Origin: Panonychus citri
Taxonomy: Eukaryota; Arthropoda; Arachnida; Trombidiformes; Tetranychidae
Assembly: GCF_014898815.1 (NCBI RefSeq)
Contig: NW_026515539.1
Span: 1,116,001-1,180,000 of the forward strand
Length of the DNA: 64,000 nt
Direction: 5' to 3'
The notes beneath the pieces are model-generated. The model saw only the letters and a program-made list of their open reading frames with translations, was not told the DNA's origin and searched no databases. Both the position numbers and the translations under genes were made by a program. How positions within the stretch are numbered: position 1 is the stretch's first letter; every line of letters starts with the position of its first letter. Positions 34,910 to 46,883 of the stretch are shown piece by piece.

Positions 34910-36143
34910 GAGTATGTAATATACAAGTTTTACACTTTAAAAATGAATTAAATCGCTGAAAAAAACAATACAAAAACTAAAACACGAAAAAAAAACCGAC
35001 AAAATGACACCAAAAGCAAAGAAAACGCGTTGTCACAGTTTACAGATGAAATAAAAACAAATCAAGATATAACTTTATCTACGTTCAAATAAACAAATTT
35101 AAGGATCACGGAAATGACTGATAAAGGAAAATGGAGATCAAGATAATCAATTAACATAGATTATTGTTAAAATCTAATTAAATTCATAGTTAATATCCAA
35201 TTGTTTACATTTTGTTCAACAGAAAACGCAGTTTTTGTTGACACATTTTCCACCGACAGATGGCAGTGGCGTCGGTTGATTGGCAACTGAAATTAAATTG
35301 TCGCGATTGATTCAATTGGCCGATTGTTGGAAAGTTATTTGTCTTGAAAATGTAAATTTTTTATCTTATTGACAATGAATATTGGATATTTAGAGTAGAT
35401 GTTTCAATAGATTTGATTCGTTGACGTGTTTAATTAAATATCGTAATAACATACAAGGTAAAACTTGAAACGAAAAAAAAGGTCAGGGTGATGAAATTAA
35501 TTAATTGTTTGAATGTGTGGAGTGTGTGAAAATTTATATAAGATTAATTTTAAGCAAACGAAGCAAACATTTAATCCACTGTAATTGAATATGTAATTTT
35601 TGGGATGAGTGTTTTGTTTTGTGATGTATTCCTTTGAGGTTAGAGATTTTTTTTTTGTTAGTTTTGTTTTGTTTTTGTTTTTAGATTGTTATATTTTTTT
35701 TGTTGTTTTCATGATGTTTGATGATGATGACGATGATAGATGAGTAATTTAACTACACAGGAAGAGATGTATCAATAATATACGCCTCGAAAATGGATTG
35801 CAAATGAATCCGTACAATAACAGAGTTTCTCGCCCATAAATAGCTTGTAGAAATGATCGATAATATAAATGAGATTCTGTAGTTTTTTGTACCAGTAAAT
35901 TGGTTAAATCTCTTCCATGTTTTGGTTTAATTTTGTTTTGTTTCTTTAGTGTTGAGATTCGATCGTCTAATTAGTGTTGAGATTTAATTTTCTTTCTGTC
36001 CTATCACCAATATTATCAATTTGAATGAAGAAGTTTAGAAGTTTAGAAGCCAGATGATTGTGATGATTTTTCCAATGAATGAGTGGCCATTTTTTTCTGA
36101 CCCGGAAAGTTGATCTTTATTTCCCTTTCCTGTTGTTTTCTTT
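34910..36143 (-). other. Spacer between cereblon and the membrane-protein gene
   Basis: It should contain the cereblon promoter and the long 3' UTR of the upstream membrane-protein gene. It has T-rich runs and a short GAT repeat near 35720; no gene is seen. Confidence 0.4.
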
Positions 36144-37192
36144 TTAGACAACAGGCTTTTCATTGGTGTAAAGATAACGAGATGAATGGTTACCATTATT
36201 GTTATCTGAGAGAAGGCCTGATGCTGCGGTTAGACGACCTTTACCTCCGCCGCCATTTCCACTTGTACCTCCATTGGTATAAGTAGTTCCTTTAATGTTA
36301 AGTCCACCGGTTAGACCTGAGTCCAGTTTAATGGAGGTCATCTTGGTGCTCTCGTTTCCATAGTTTTGTGAGCCAAAAGGTTCCTCAAGTAATTCGGTTT
36401 CCCAATCTTCTCCATCCTCAGAGGGATCAAAATTGTATACTGGCATCAGGTGATGTCGCAGTTTGTCCAGTCTATTTTTACGAACCAGAATTACTATTAA
36501 GAAAATTATTGCCGCACAAACCATAATGGAAAATAATCCAATAAACATTATTGATAGATCACTGGTGGAGGTTGAAAGGTCTGGTTGCTCCATGGTCAAG
36601 CTTGAGGTTAAATTGGCGTAATTAGTGATATTTTTATCGACCTGAAGGGTCGTGAGATTTGTGACTACAGGGCTATTGGTAATATTAACCTTGGGGCCAA
36701 GTAAATCTGTCAAGTTTTTAACAATTTGAGTTGAATTACTGTCAATCACTGAAGAAGGGGATGATGAAACAATTATATTTGCAACCTTTTGAGTGGTGGA
36801 TATTGATTGATGAGAAGATACGGAAGGTTCTGTAGTTAGTGTGAGATTAGACAATTGGTTAACCAGAGATGAATTTAGGGCTGAAAGGTTTGATTTAAGT
36901 GTTGTTGTTGCAACTGAAGACATTAGCTTTTGCTGACCAGTGGCATTACCAAGTTGCGTAACCATTAAGCTTGAGTTGGTATTACCATGGTTGAGATTAA
37001 CACCAGACAAATAACCAGTTGTTTTATTTACCGTTGAATTGGTAATATTTTGATAGGTTGAAGATGCAATGTCACTCCAGTTTCCAGTTGACCCACCAGA
37101 ACTCAAAAGAGTTAAGTTTTTTATCGAGTTACCAGTCTCTCCCAAAGGAGAGGTAAAAGAAGAGTTTAATGAATCAATGATGAATAGATTAA
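36144..37192 (-). CDS. Single-pass membrane protein with glycosylated Ser/Thr/Asn-rich ectodomain; 5' exon not located
   Basis: The last coding exon starts at a good acceptor (polypyrimidine tract then CGATCAG, last base 37193) in phase 1, so a 5' exon with a signal peptide is expected upstream but was not found. An unspliced start at 37238 is possible. The exon encodes about 210 residues of Ser/Thr/Asn-rich ectodomain with many N-x-S/T sites, one membrane segment (IMFIGLFSIMVCAAIIFLIV) and a cytosolic tail with RHHLMPVYNFDPSEDGEDWE followed by a Gly-rich stretch and a YLYTNEKPVV end. The MPVY-DP motif next to the membrane recalls the small vertebrate proteins SMIM29/C3orf18, from memory only. 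Function unknown. Confidence 0.7.
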
Positions 37193-37238
37193 CTGATCGA
37201 AAAGGAATAGAAAAAAAATAAAAGAAACAAATAATCAC

Positions 37239-40200
37239 AAGGTAAATAAATTGAGAGAATAAAAAAACAACAACAGTAATAAGCCTGTATTAAAATGGAA
37301 ACAATAGGAAACAAAAGAGAGAAAAAAGAAAAAATCAAGTTCAATTCACACCCTTTTTGATATTAAGATAAACCAATTCAGGAGTAGATTATGAGTAAGA
37401 TCGCGTGACAGAGGGAAAACACAGTTAATAACGTGTCATAATTAGATTAAAACAAATAAATCCAATTGCAGAATCAAAGATTAATTAATAAAAATTGACT
37501 TTCACTTGGAAATAAGGAAAAAACAAAACAACAGATTTTATTAGTTCACTTTTTCTCCACCAGATGTCAGTTAAATTCCATAAATTGTTAATCATAATTA
37601 GAATTGGAATTAATTATCAAACTAATTAATCAAGTGGAAATCAATTTATTACTTTAAATTTAATCCAATTTTTCGTTTAACAAGAAAACAAGGTTAGTGC
37701 AATTTTAGATTAAACTTAATCATCAAATAATCATTAAACTTTTTCCACTAATTAAAAATTGATTTTGTTTTCTTTTTTTTGATTATGATTAAATAGTTAA
37801 TAAAAAACCTCATTTTCTTAATATGAATTGACGCAGAGACAATTTAATCCAAACCGAATGGTTTTAATTGTGTCGCTAGAAAATCACCATTTTTAACAAT
37901 TAATTATGTCAACAAATAAATCAATTGTCTCTGAAAATGAAAATAACTAATTATCAATGTGATTAAATTGTAGCAACAAAATAGAATCATATTTACTATT
38001 ATAAGTGAATTAAACCAATTTAACTGATTTATTTGGTAATAGAAATGATTTCTAATAGTTAGTGAGTAATAATTAATGATTTAATTTAATGATTACGATG
38101 ATGGTAATGATTGTTAAGGTTACACTTTTCATGGATATAAATGATTGGCGGTCTTGAAGGTTTCCAAATACTAATTGTTGGTGATTGTTAATTGTTTAGG
38201 TTACTCTTCCTGAAAGAATTGACCCTAAGAGGATCACCCGAAAATTTAAATTGCAATAAAGATGCGAAACAATTAATTAAATCAACAAAAAAATAAGGTA
38301 AGGCCAAAGTAAAAGAAACAACAATGAAACAATTAACTAATGAACCCAACAACATAAACTAACTAATTATGTAATCAAGACAATTAAAAAATGTGAAAAT
38401 TAGATTTACAAAATATAACAAAATCTAAATCACGCCAAGGTAATTTTTTCCCTTCTAATTAACTAATTGTGATTGTAAATTGTTTTCCTTCCGCAGTTGA
38501 AAATACAATTTTATTCATTTGTAAGTTTAATTGTTACACTAATTGTCTGAGGAGATTAAACCTGAAGGCAGGAAGAGAGATTGATGATTATCATGATGCT
38601 ACTCATGACCGAGTCAATCCGGAACTATTATCATCAATGGAAGTAAATTGTTAGCATGTTAATTGTATAATTAACTTTTTCGGTGGTAATGGTTGGCTGA
38701 TGATACAATAAATAGTAACATTGAAAAGAAAACCAATTCAATTGGAAACTGAACAAATCCAAAGACCAATGAACTTTGGGTTACTATTAGAATCTATTGA
38801 TCATGTTAACCATTTAACTCGCTACGTAATCAACATTAATTGTCGTAACTAATTGTTCAACTTTTTCTCTCCTTTTTCTACTCTTATTGCCTTAATGAAC
38901 TAATTATTGATTCTAATCTAAATCAATAAATCACTTTTTCTCATCAACACCAAATGAAACAATAATAAAAATATGAAAGAAAACAAAAACAATTACTCCA
39001 ACTACCGATTTCTTTAATTACTGTTAATTGTTATCAATTATCATTTGCCATCAGTTAAATTGTACTAATATTAACTAATAACATCAACAATCAATCGTAT
39101 AAATTGTGAAAGGGTTAAGGGTAAATTACTTTTTGTTTGATTGTGATGTTTAAGGAAGTAAAAGTTGAATAACGGTAATTATTTAGGGAAAGGGAATCAA
39201 TTGATTTGTTGTGAACAATTTAAATTATTATTTATAAGATTTGAGGCCTTGGTAAAAAAAAAGGTTAAATGATTGATGGCCAATCAATTTGAGTTAATTA
39301 GTTGACTGGTAAGAGGATAATTCTAATGAATATGAAAATCAGATGAAAACAAAAAAAAACAAAATATGATTGAAAACAATTCACTTGGTTGATTTTTTTG
39401 CCCAATGTCAATCATAATTACAATTTAGTATATTAAACTAAGTTAGGTTATAAGTTTGTTTCATGATGTTCATGATGTTGATCATGAAGAGGAAGATAAT
39501 AATCATCTTCATCTACAATAATCTAATATATAAGTTTGCAATTCATTCTGATTCCTTTTCTTCCTCTTCCTATTTTCACTTAATCATTTGGGTAAAGTTG
39601 AATAACCCTAGAAAATGATTAAGTAAATTACAGTGTATATTGTAAGCCCAACTGTACAAATGTCTACAGTTGGAGTAATTTTTTTACATCACTATTAAAA
39701 ATTTTAAACAATTACAATGGATTTTTTTTTGTTGATGTTCAGAAATGATTATGTTTGAGTTGTAACACAATTATAATTGTGTGTCTCTACCATTAAATAT
39801 CAGCATCATTGGTGTGGGTGAGATTGGATTGGGTCCTTTATCATCAAGGTCATTCAAGATGATTATGTGTGGTATCGTTAATTGTTACTCTGATTGTGAT
39901 TATCTTTAATCTGGTTGCTCTTCTTTCCTGGTTCCTTAATAATCTCATCTTGGTGTATAAGTCGTTCAGTTGATTATAATTATCATTATGGATAATCAAT
40001 GATGTCACTGGATTAAAAATTAACTGGTTATTTGGGGATTATGTTGTTATCCTGTTTGATATCTTTTTCTCTCTCTCTTTTTTTTATCCTGTGTCATGGT
40101 TAATTAATCATGTTTAAGTAAATACATAAAATTAAATTGTACTTGTGGTTGTAACATGGTTTTCTTGTTAATGTAAACAAAAAATTGTGAAGGTACAACA

Positions 40201-40712
40201 ACAGCTAACATATTAATACAAGTTAGTGAGATAGAGAGAAAGAGAGAGAGAGAATAAGTAACTCTAATTTTAATTTTAAGATTGACAATCAAGTGAAGAA
40301 GATGAAGAGGATAGATTTTGAGAGAGATGAAATAAGAAAATGAGAAGAGGATAAAGAAGAAAAGAGGAGGAGGAGAGGGATTGGCAGGTATAGATTTTCG
40401 TTCTTCCAAGAACATTGAATGTCTTTGATTCTTTGTTTTTTTTTCTTGCATCTCATCTCTTAATATGTGTGTTGGTTGGAGTGTTGGTTGTAGATGCGTA
40501 GGTACGATTGGTAGCTGTCGATGTTATTATTGTGGTGGTGTTGGTTTTTTGTTGTTGTGTTTTTTGATACTTATGATTTAAGTTGATTATGTTAGATGAT
40601 GATCATGCTGATGATGATGACGATGATGATATTGATTATGATGGAGTTGGTGATGATCGTACGATGAATTTAATAAATGAATTATAATTCGGGAATTTTT
40701 TTATACTCCTTT
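37239..40712. other. 3.5-kb AT-rich region without a supported gene
   Basis: The upstream exon(s) and promoter of the membrane-protein gene probably lie here, and the DNAJB6-like 3' UTR at the right end. GAT repeats occur near 40590-40650 and GA runs near 40230. Open frames at 38469 and 40104 are short, low-complexity and unsupported. Confidence 0.35.
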
Positions 40713-42644
40713 CTATGATTGATATTTTACAGCTTGAGGTTCACCATTGACAGTGCGAGATTTGAGCATACCGTCCTCTATCACAGTAACAGTTTCGACT
40801 CCGTTCTCAATTACTCTGTCAGAAAGATTAATAAATAAAATTAGTTTTATGTGTAAACATTTAATCACCAACGATAATGAAAATTCATTAACTGCATCAA
40901 ACTAAAATACAATACGTTCTAAAGAGGAGGGTTTTATCATGAAAGGCCTGAAAGTCAAGTTATTTAAGATTTTTTTTCTTTCTTCTCTCTTTCTTTACTC
41001 TATCAAATTTTGTTTTACTGCTTTAGTTTAGGTTGCATGTTGTGTGTGTGTATTACATGAATTAAATTAATCTTGAAAACTGAATTGCCTTCACTTGATT
41101 ATTAGTGTTATTACTGGTTAGTTACTTTTCTTTTTGCTTAGGTTAACTAATTTTTCCGGGATTGTTAGACAAGCCTAAAGTATTATGTTAATATCCTGAA
41201 AAGGGTTTGTGGATGAGATGAGAAACTAAGGCACAGGGGTCAAGGAATGAGGAAACATGAACCAGAGAAGTGCAAGAAAAGGGCAATAAAAGTGATAGAA
41301 ACTAGATTTCAAGTTGTTTAGTTAATTGTGTTTTGATTGGTTCTTTTTTTTGCACTTATGAGTCATAATAATTAAGAAAATGAACGAATAATATGAAAAT
41401 TGGTGCAACTTACTTTTTAGTTTCTATCTTTCTACCGTTTACAAAACGGGTTGAGGTTTGAGTCCTTTTGACTCCTGTTTTACCGGCCAAGTTATGGGAA
41501 CTGGAATTAGCGAATGGACCAAATGAGGAATCAAATCCAGCATTGAAAATATCGAATGTTCTGAGAGGATCAAAGAATGGATCTGAATGATGATTGTTAA
41601 CAGAATTGGCATGACCATTGGATCTTCCATGAGAACCATTCATACCACCGCCACCAAAGAAGGAGGAAAATGGATCTGAACCAAAGAATTCTCTGAATAC
41701 TGATTCAGGATCACGGAAGATAAATGGACTGTTGAAAGTTGAGAAGTCATGTTTAGTGTGACGACTACCGCCATTGGATAAACCATCTTTTCCATATGTA
41801 TCATACAATTGTTTCTTTTTGTCTTTAAAATGGATAGTGATAGAAATAGAAAAAAAAAGAGTCAGTAAAAGTTAAAGAGCAAGGATGCAGGAGTCAAACA
41901 AAGAGAAAAATCGAGAAGAAAAAAGCGCAATGAAAAAAAAGGTAAAACCTAAACAGAGAAGAGAAGTGATGAGAAGAAAAAAAAAGATAAAGATAGAGAC
42001 AGAATGGGAAAAAAATGGGCAATCCACAGAGATAAAAAGAGTATTAAAAGCAAAAAGACAGAAGGATAAGTAATAGAATTGAAATGGTGAGAAAAAAATG
42101 ATTATATTTACCATCAGACAATACTTCGTATGCTTCAGAAATTTCCTGAAATCTTCTTTTAGCTTCTTCCTTTTTCTCTGGATTCTTATCTGGATGCCAT
42201 TTCAGAGCAAGTCTCCGATACCTGGAAACCAATGAAATGTAAGTCAACACAGAGATACAAAAACACAGAAAAAGAGAGAAAATGAAATATAAAAAAGCAT
42301 CAACATAAAGCAACAATTGTTACAGTTATTATATCAAGGATGAAGAGAAAAAAGAACATGTAGAAAGAGAGAGGGAGAGAGAAAAAGAGAGAAAGAAAAA
42401 GAGAATTTATTGATTGTTCTAAACAAACATGATAAAAGAATAGAAAAAAAAAGTCAAAGTGAAACGGTAGCTTTTTTAATTTGTACCAATTATTCTAACT
42501 GGTGACTTTTGTAGAACACAAGCATAATTAACAATTATAATTGTGCACTAATTAAATTACAAATTGTGTGTTAACTTACGCCTTTTTAATCTCAACTGCA
42601 GTAGCAGTTCTATGGACTTCAAGTACCTTGTAGTAGTCAACCAT
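40713..42644 (-). CDS. DNAJB6: DNAJB6-like Hsp40 co-chaperone
   Basis: Four exons, 42644-42580, 42221-42112, 41822-41414 and 40815-40713, give 228 residues (human DNAJB6b 241). The J domain (1-70) starts MVDYYKVLEV and carries the HPD motif in KWHPDKNPEKK, needed to stimulate Hsp70. The G/F-rich part follows (FRDPESVFREFFGSDPFSSF), then a Ser/His/Asn-rich region and the C-terminal strand region RKIETK and VIENGVETVTVIEDG, as in DNAJB6 and its relatives, which suppress protein aggregation in cytosol and nucleus. Exons 1 and 2 (65 and 110 bp) have the same sizes and phases as those of the fusion gene at 61800-63149, to which this gene evidently contributed a copy. Confidence 0.93.
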
Positions 42645-43324
42645 TGTTACCTTTTTAATATGAGAAGAGAAAGAGAGACACAAACAGAGAAATTGGAACA
42701 AGAGAATTAACAAAAACACAGAGAATACAAAATCCAATACTTTTAATTGTTGCACAGTAATTACAGTCGCAATCAACTGATCAAAAGGTGGGATACTTTA
42801 ACTGAAATAATAACGTTAATGATTTAAGCCTGATTACCTAAGTGAATTAACAAACAATATTAACCTCAAACACTTCAACTAAAAGTGAGACAAAAAGAGA
42901 GACCAAATCAAAGAGTCGATCCATTGAAATGAGCGACATCTATTGGCCAATTTACACTTAACTCTATTTAATTTTTCGTAAAAAATTTAATCCGATTGTC
43001 AATTTTTGAAAAGATAAACATTTTTCCCTAATTGGACTAATTGGACTAATTTTCTTCTAATAACTTGGCAATCTTTTTACACTAGTAATTAATTTAAAGT
43101 GAAATGAAATCTGATCAGTTAAAGATCGAGGGGAAAATATGTAATATGAGTTGATTATTTTTCACTTTGATTGTTTACATTTTTCACTCAACATTTTGGT
43201 CCTTTAATTGATTAATAAGTTAATTGTTATACGAATTTTTTTATTCCTTTTTGTTTATTTAAGATATGTTGTTTTCCTTTGTGTAATTTGTGTTAGGATA
43301 TAAGATTGATTATCGATTGTTAAT
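42645..43324 (-). other. Spacer between DNAJB6-like gene and Rpt3 copy B
   Basis: 680 bp between two minus-strand genes. Promoter and 3' UTR sequence presumed; nothing else seen. Confidence 0.4.
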
Positions 43325-44691
43325 CTATTTGTAAAAATCTTGTTCGGTTTCATCTTTTTTACTGTTATTTTTAAATCCTTTCTCGAAATCTTTAGGAACG
43401 ATAATATAACGATTCTCACGAATCGCATGCATCCCCGCTTCTTGGCATATACAGTTTATATCGGCACCTGATATACGATCGGGTCGAGCTGCGTAATCTT
43501 CAAGATCAACCTCTGGACTCAAATTCATTTTCGCAGTTACGGTTTGAAAGACAAGTCGTTTTTGCCGACGATCGGGCAATGGGAATTCAATCTTTCTATC
43601 TAATCGACCAGGACGAAGTAAAGCCGGATCAAGAGTATCTGCTCGATTTGTGGCCATAATCACCTTTACGTTAATTGTCTGATCAAATCCATCCATTTGA
43701 TTCAATAGTTCTAATAAGATTCTCTGAACCTCCCGATCAGCACCAGTTTGAGCGTCAAACCTCCTGGTTGCAATTGCATCGATCTCATCGATAAATATAA
43801 TGGCTGGAGCGTTTTCTCTTGCCAATCTAAAGACATCACGAACCATTCGAGGACCTTCACCAAGATATTTCTGAACAAATTCTGAGCCAACAACTCGGAT
43901 AAAAGCAGCGGTGGTGTGATGAGCAACTGCTTTAGCCAACATTGTCTTACCACAACCTACCAGGTGATGGCGAAAACAAAAAGGTATAAAAATAGAAGAC
44001 AATTGAAACCAAATTAGAAACAGAAATTAACTAATCATACAGATAATTAAATCACACATTGTATTTTCTTTGGGCAATAATGGGTTAGGTTGATTGTTTC
44101 TTTCTCTCTCTCTCTTAACTAAACATTACCTGGAGGTCCATACAAAAGTACACCACGAGGAGGGTCAATTCCAATCTGTTTATATAACTCGAAATGAGTT
44201 AATGGTAATTCAACAGTCTCTCGAATCTCTTGTTTCTGAACATCTAAACCTCCAACATCGGTATAATTGACATCGGGCTTTTCCTCTGGTAATAACATGT
44301 TGATTGCTGAATCGCCTTCAGGCGGTAAAATGAGAACCAAGGCATTGCTGTGTTTGTGAAGGGCAACCGAAGCCGCTGGTTTGAGTAATTCCCGATCAAG
44401 TGTACTGAATATACGAACATAGTAATTAGAACCAGTTGTAGAACCAACAATACCATAATTAGCATCAATCGCTTCCATAAATTGTCCAATCACCAAGGGG
44501 ACACTTTGGATTCGTTTCACCTCCTCTTGAGCATGAAGATACTCCTTTTTCAAATTCTTCTGTTCATCTTTGATATATTCTTCTTGAACTTGAAGAAATT
44601 CTAATTGTCGTTGAAGTTTCTTAAATCTAGAGTATAAATCGGTAATCTCATTCTCTTTTCCAGAATTGATCATCTTGGGCTTGGGCTTCAT
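43325..44691 (-). CDS. 26S proteasome regulatory ATPase Rpt3, copy B (diverged paralog)
   Basis: Two exons, 44691-44130 and 43956-43325, give 397 residues. The intron splits PPG|CGKT exactly as intron 2 of copy A does, and the last exon is 632 bp in both. All AAA motifs are present: GPPGCGKT, IIFIDEID, LRPGRLDR, and the tail FYK. The N-terminus is shorter and different (MKPKPKMINSGKENE) and the short first exon of copy A is absent, so its N-terminus before the coiled coil is new. The first half is diverged in sequence (for example LVLILPPEGD for LVDVLPPEAD), yet part of the last exon is base-identical to copy A. Drosophila has a testis-specific Rpt3 paralog; a similar specialised role is possible but unshown. 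An earlier in-frame Met at 44790 looks like leader. Confidence 0.9.
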
Positions 44692-45513
44692 AATTAACTG
44701 ATTGTTGGACACACACAGAGAGATACAGAGAGAAAGCTGAGATGTGAAAATCAATTGAATTAATGAATTGAGAAAACAAAGAGGAAACAAAGAAATTTAG
44801 ACGACAATTAATTCACAGTCTGTTTAAAAAAAGGAGAAATTGATTCAATTGATTAATCGATTAATTGTGATTAATTGTTAATCAATCTCTCTGTCGATTT
44901 CAACCTTTCACCGGTTATTGTTTCCTTCAATTTCAAAAGTGGTTTCACTTTCAAGTTGATTGTGAATTTAATTATTGATCAATTTAATTTCTTCTGAAAT
45001 TGATTGCGATGAAAAATCAATTGTAAAATTAAATTAACAAAAAATTCAATCGAAAGGGAAAGTTATATGTTTCTTTAATTGATCAGTTGTGTAATTTGAG
45101 GTAATTGGTTTTGGATTCAGATGAAAATGAAATGTGATGATTATCAAATCTTCAGAGTTGATTAAGCGATGATATAAATAAATTAATTAACTTTCCATTC
45201 ATCCTGAATTCAATTATGTTTTTTAGTTACTTTCCTAATTGATTAACTTCAAGTAGAAATTAAAAAAAAAGTTAGTTTCACATTTGACGATTCAGTGAAC
45301 CATAAAGGGTTAACTTTGTTTTTAGTGATGGAAACAAATGAATTTAATTAACTGATGATGGAAAGTGATTGAAATTGTAAGATTGATTGTGATTTAGTTT
45401 TAGTTTATTGTTGATTGTTAAGGTGTAGATATGGTCCATTGGTAGAGTTAAACCAAATTACTTTTCGTTAACCAAGTGACACAATCTAAACAATTTGACA
45501 CAAAGACAATTTG
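44692..45513. other. Bidirectional spacer between Rpt3 copy B and a secreted-protein gene
   Basis: The two genes diverge here. A TATAAATA near 45173 could belong to either a distal start of the plus-strand gene or to nothing. No gene seen. Confidence 0.35.
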
Positions 45514-46287
45514 ATGAAAATGGTTAAATTAATGAAACAATTGATTCTCATCCAAGTGACTATAATTATTTTATCCCATGTAATTTTGAAAACCGATGCT
45601 GGAATTGCTGGTTTAATTGCTTCAGCAGCTCTAATGGCGATGTTCAGGTTAGTTGATTTAATTAATTCCACTTGATTTGTTTTTCCAACAATATCAATGA
45701 GTTTAAACTTTTTTCTATTGAATTTTTGTTTCTGTTTTTCTATCAGACCAAAGGTGATTCCAGTTCCAATACCACTTCCAGTTCCCGTTCCAGTTCCGAT
45801 TAGAGGAAAATCCCCACTGAATATATTTGGCTCACATTCGGAACAATCAAATTCACAAAGTTTTCCAAATTTTCCAAATCATTCTTATCTACAATATCCT
45901 TTTCCTCATCAACATCCACCACCACCTCTCATCTCTCCATTGGCACTTCCATATCTCCACCCTGGTTATCCACCATATTCTCATCTTTATCCACCAATTG
46001 GCCACTCGTTGATTCCACCTTCAGCTCCAGTACCATCACCAAATTTTTCACCCTTCCCTTCAATTGCTGGTCAACAACAATTAATGGCAACTAATCAATT
46101 ATCACAGAAAATGATACTTCCTTATGGTTTATTATCTCATCCTCATGGATCAGCTTATCACCAACATCACATCAATCAACAGGTTTACCATCCATCTCCA
46201 TTGATTGGTCAACATAATTTATATCCTCATGGTACAATTCATCCATCAACTTATTATTCGGGTCCATTTGTAATCTATTTTAAATGA
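45514..46287 (+). CDS. Secreted Pro/His-rich protein
   Basis: Two exons, 45514-45647 and 45747-46287, join in phase 2 to give 224 residues. A signal peptide (hydrophobic ILIQVTIIILSHVI, cleavage near TDA-G at about residue 29) is followed by a short Ala-rich helix, a run of alternating Pro and hydrophobic residues (VIPVPIPLPVPVPVPI) and a Pro/His/Ser/Tyr-rich low-complexity tail. There are no cysteines in the tail. Such sequences occur in structural cuticle or extracellular matrix proteins of arthropods; function is inferred only at that level. I do not recognise a named family. Confidence 0.75.
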
Positions 46288-46883
46288 GATCAATTGAAAA
46301 ACAATAACAATCGAAAATTATTTTATATCAACAAAGAAAAAGAAAATCTTCCAATCTGAAAAGATAAGATTCGAAAACGGTTAATCAAGTGATTAGAACA
46401 ACTATTTTGATTACACTCACTTTAATTCAAATTGCGATAAAAATTTTAAATAAACTGAGTTAATTGCGACAATCAAGTGATGACAATTTAATTTACTTCG
46501 TTCTGGTGGACAAAAGCGCCATCTCTTTTTTAGAAAATTAAAGTGAACCAGCTGATCACAAGTTCTTGAATTTGGTTAGAGTTAAAGCTAAAGATTAACA
46601 AATTGTAACAATTTAATTGTTAACCGAATTAAATCAGTTCTTTTCATTTGTTTCTTTTGTTTCAATTGTAATTGATAATCGGATGACCTTTTGGTTAAAT
46701 TTTTATTCATTTTAATTGTCATTCAATTCATCGTGAGTATTTTTTTTATCTTTCATCACCTTTTCATAAATCACATTGAACTCAAGCTTTAATTTAGTTG
46801 TAATGATCATTTCAATCGAGTCTCAATCTAATTTTGATTATTTATTTTATTGTTTTTTTTGTTCTATTTTAAGTTAATCGATT
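46288..46883 (+). other. Spacer before Maelstrom
   Basis: 600 bp between two plus-strand genes; 3' UTR and promoter presumed, nothing else seen. Confidence 0.4.

Noticed and set aside
38469..38654. Candidate signal-peptide exon for the membrane-protein gene (minus strand near 38600)
   Set aside because: A Met-rich hydrophobic stretch is present, but the donor is weak and the phase does not fit the exon at 37192.
40104..40451. 115-codon minus-strand open frame
   Set aside because: Low-complexity Ser/Leu/Phe sequence from a GA-rich stretch, no family resemblance.
44692..44790. Upstream Met at 44790 for Rpt3 copy B
   Set aside because: The added residues are hydrophobic, unlike any Rpt3 N-terminus, and lie in what looks like leader sequence.
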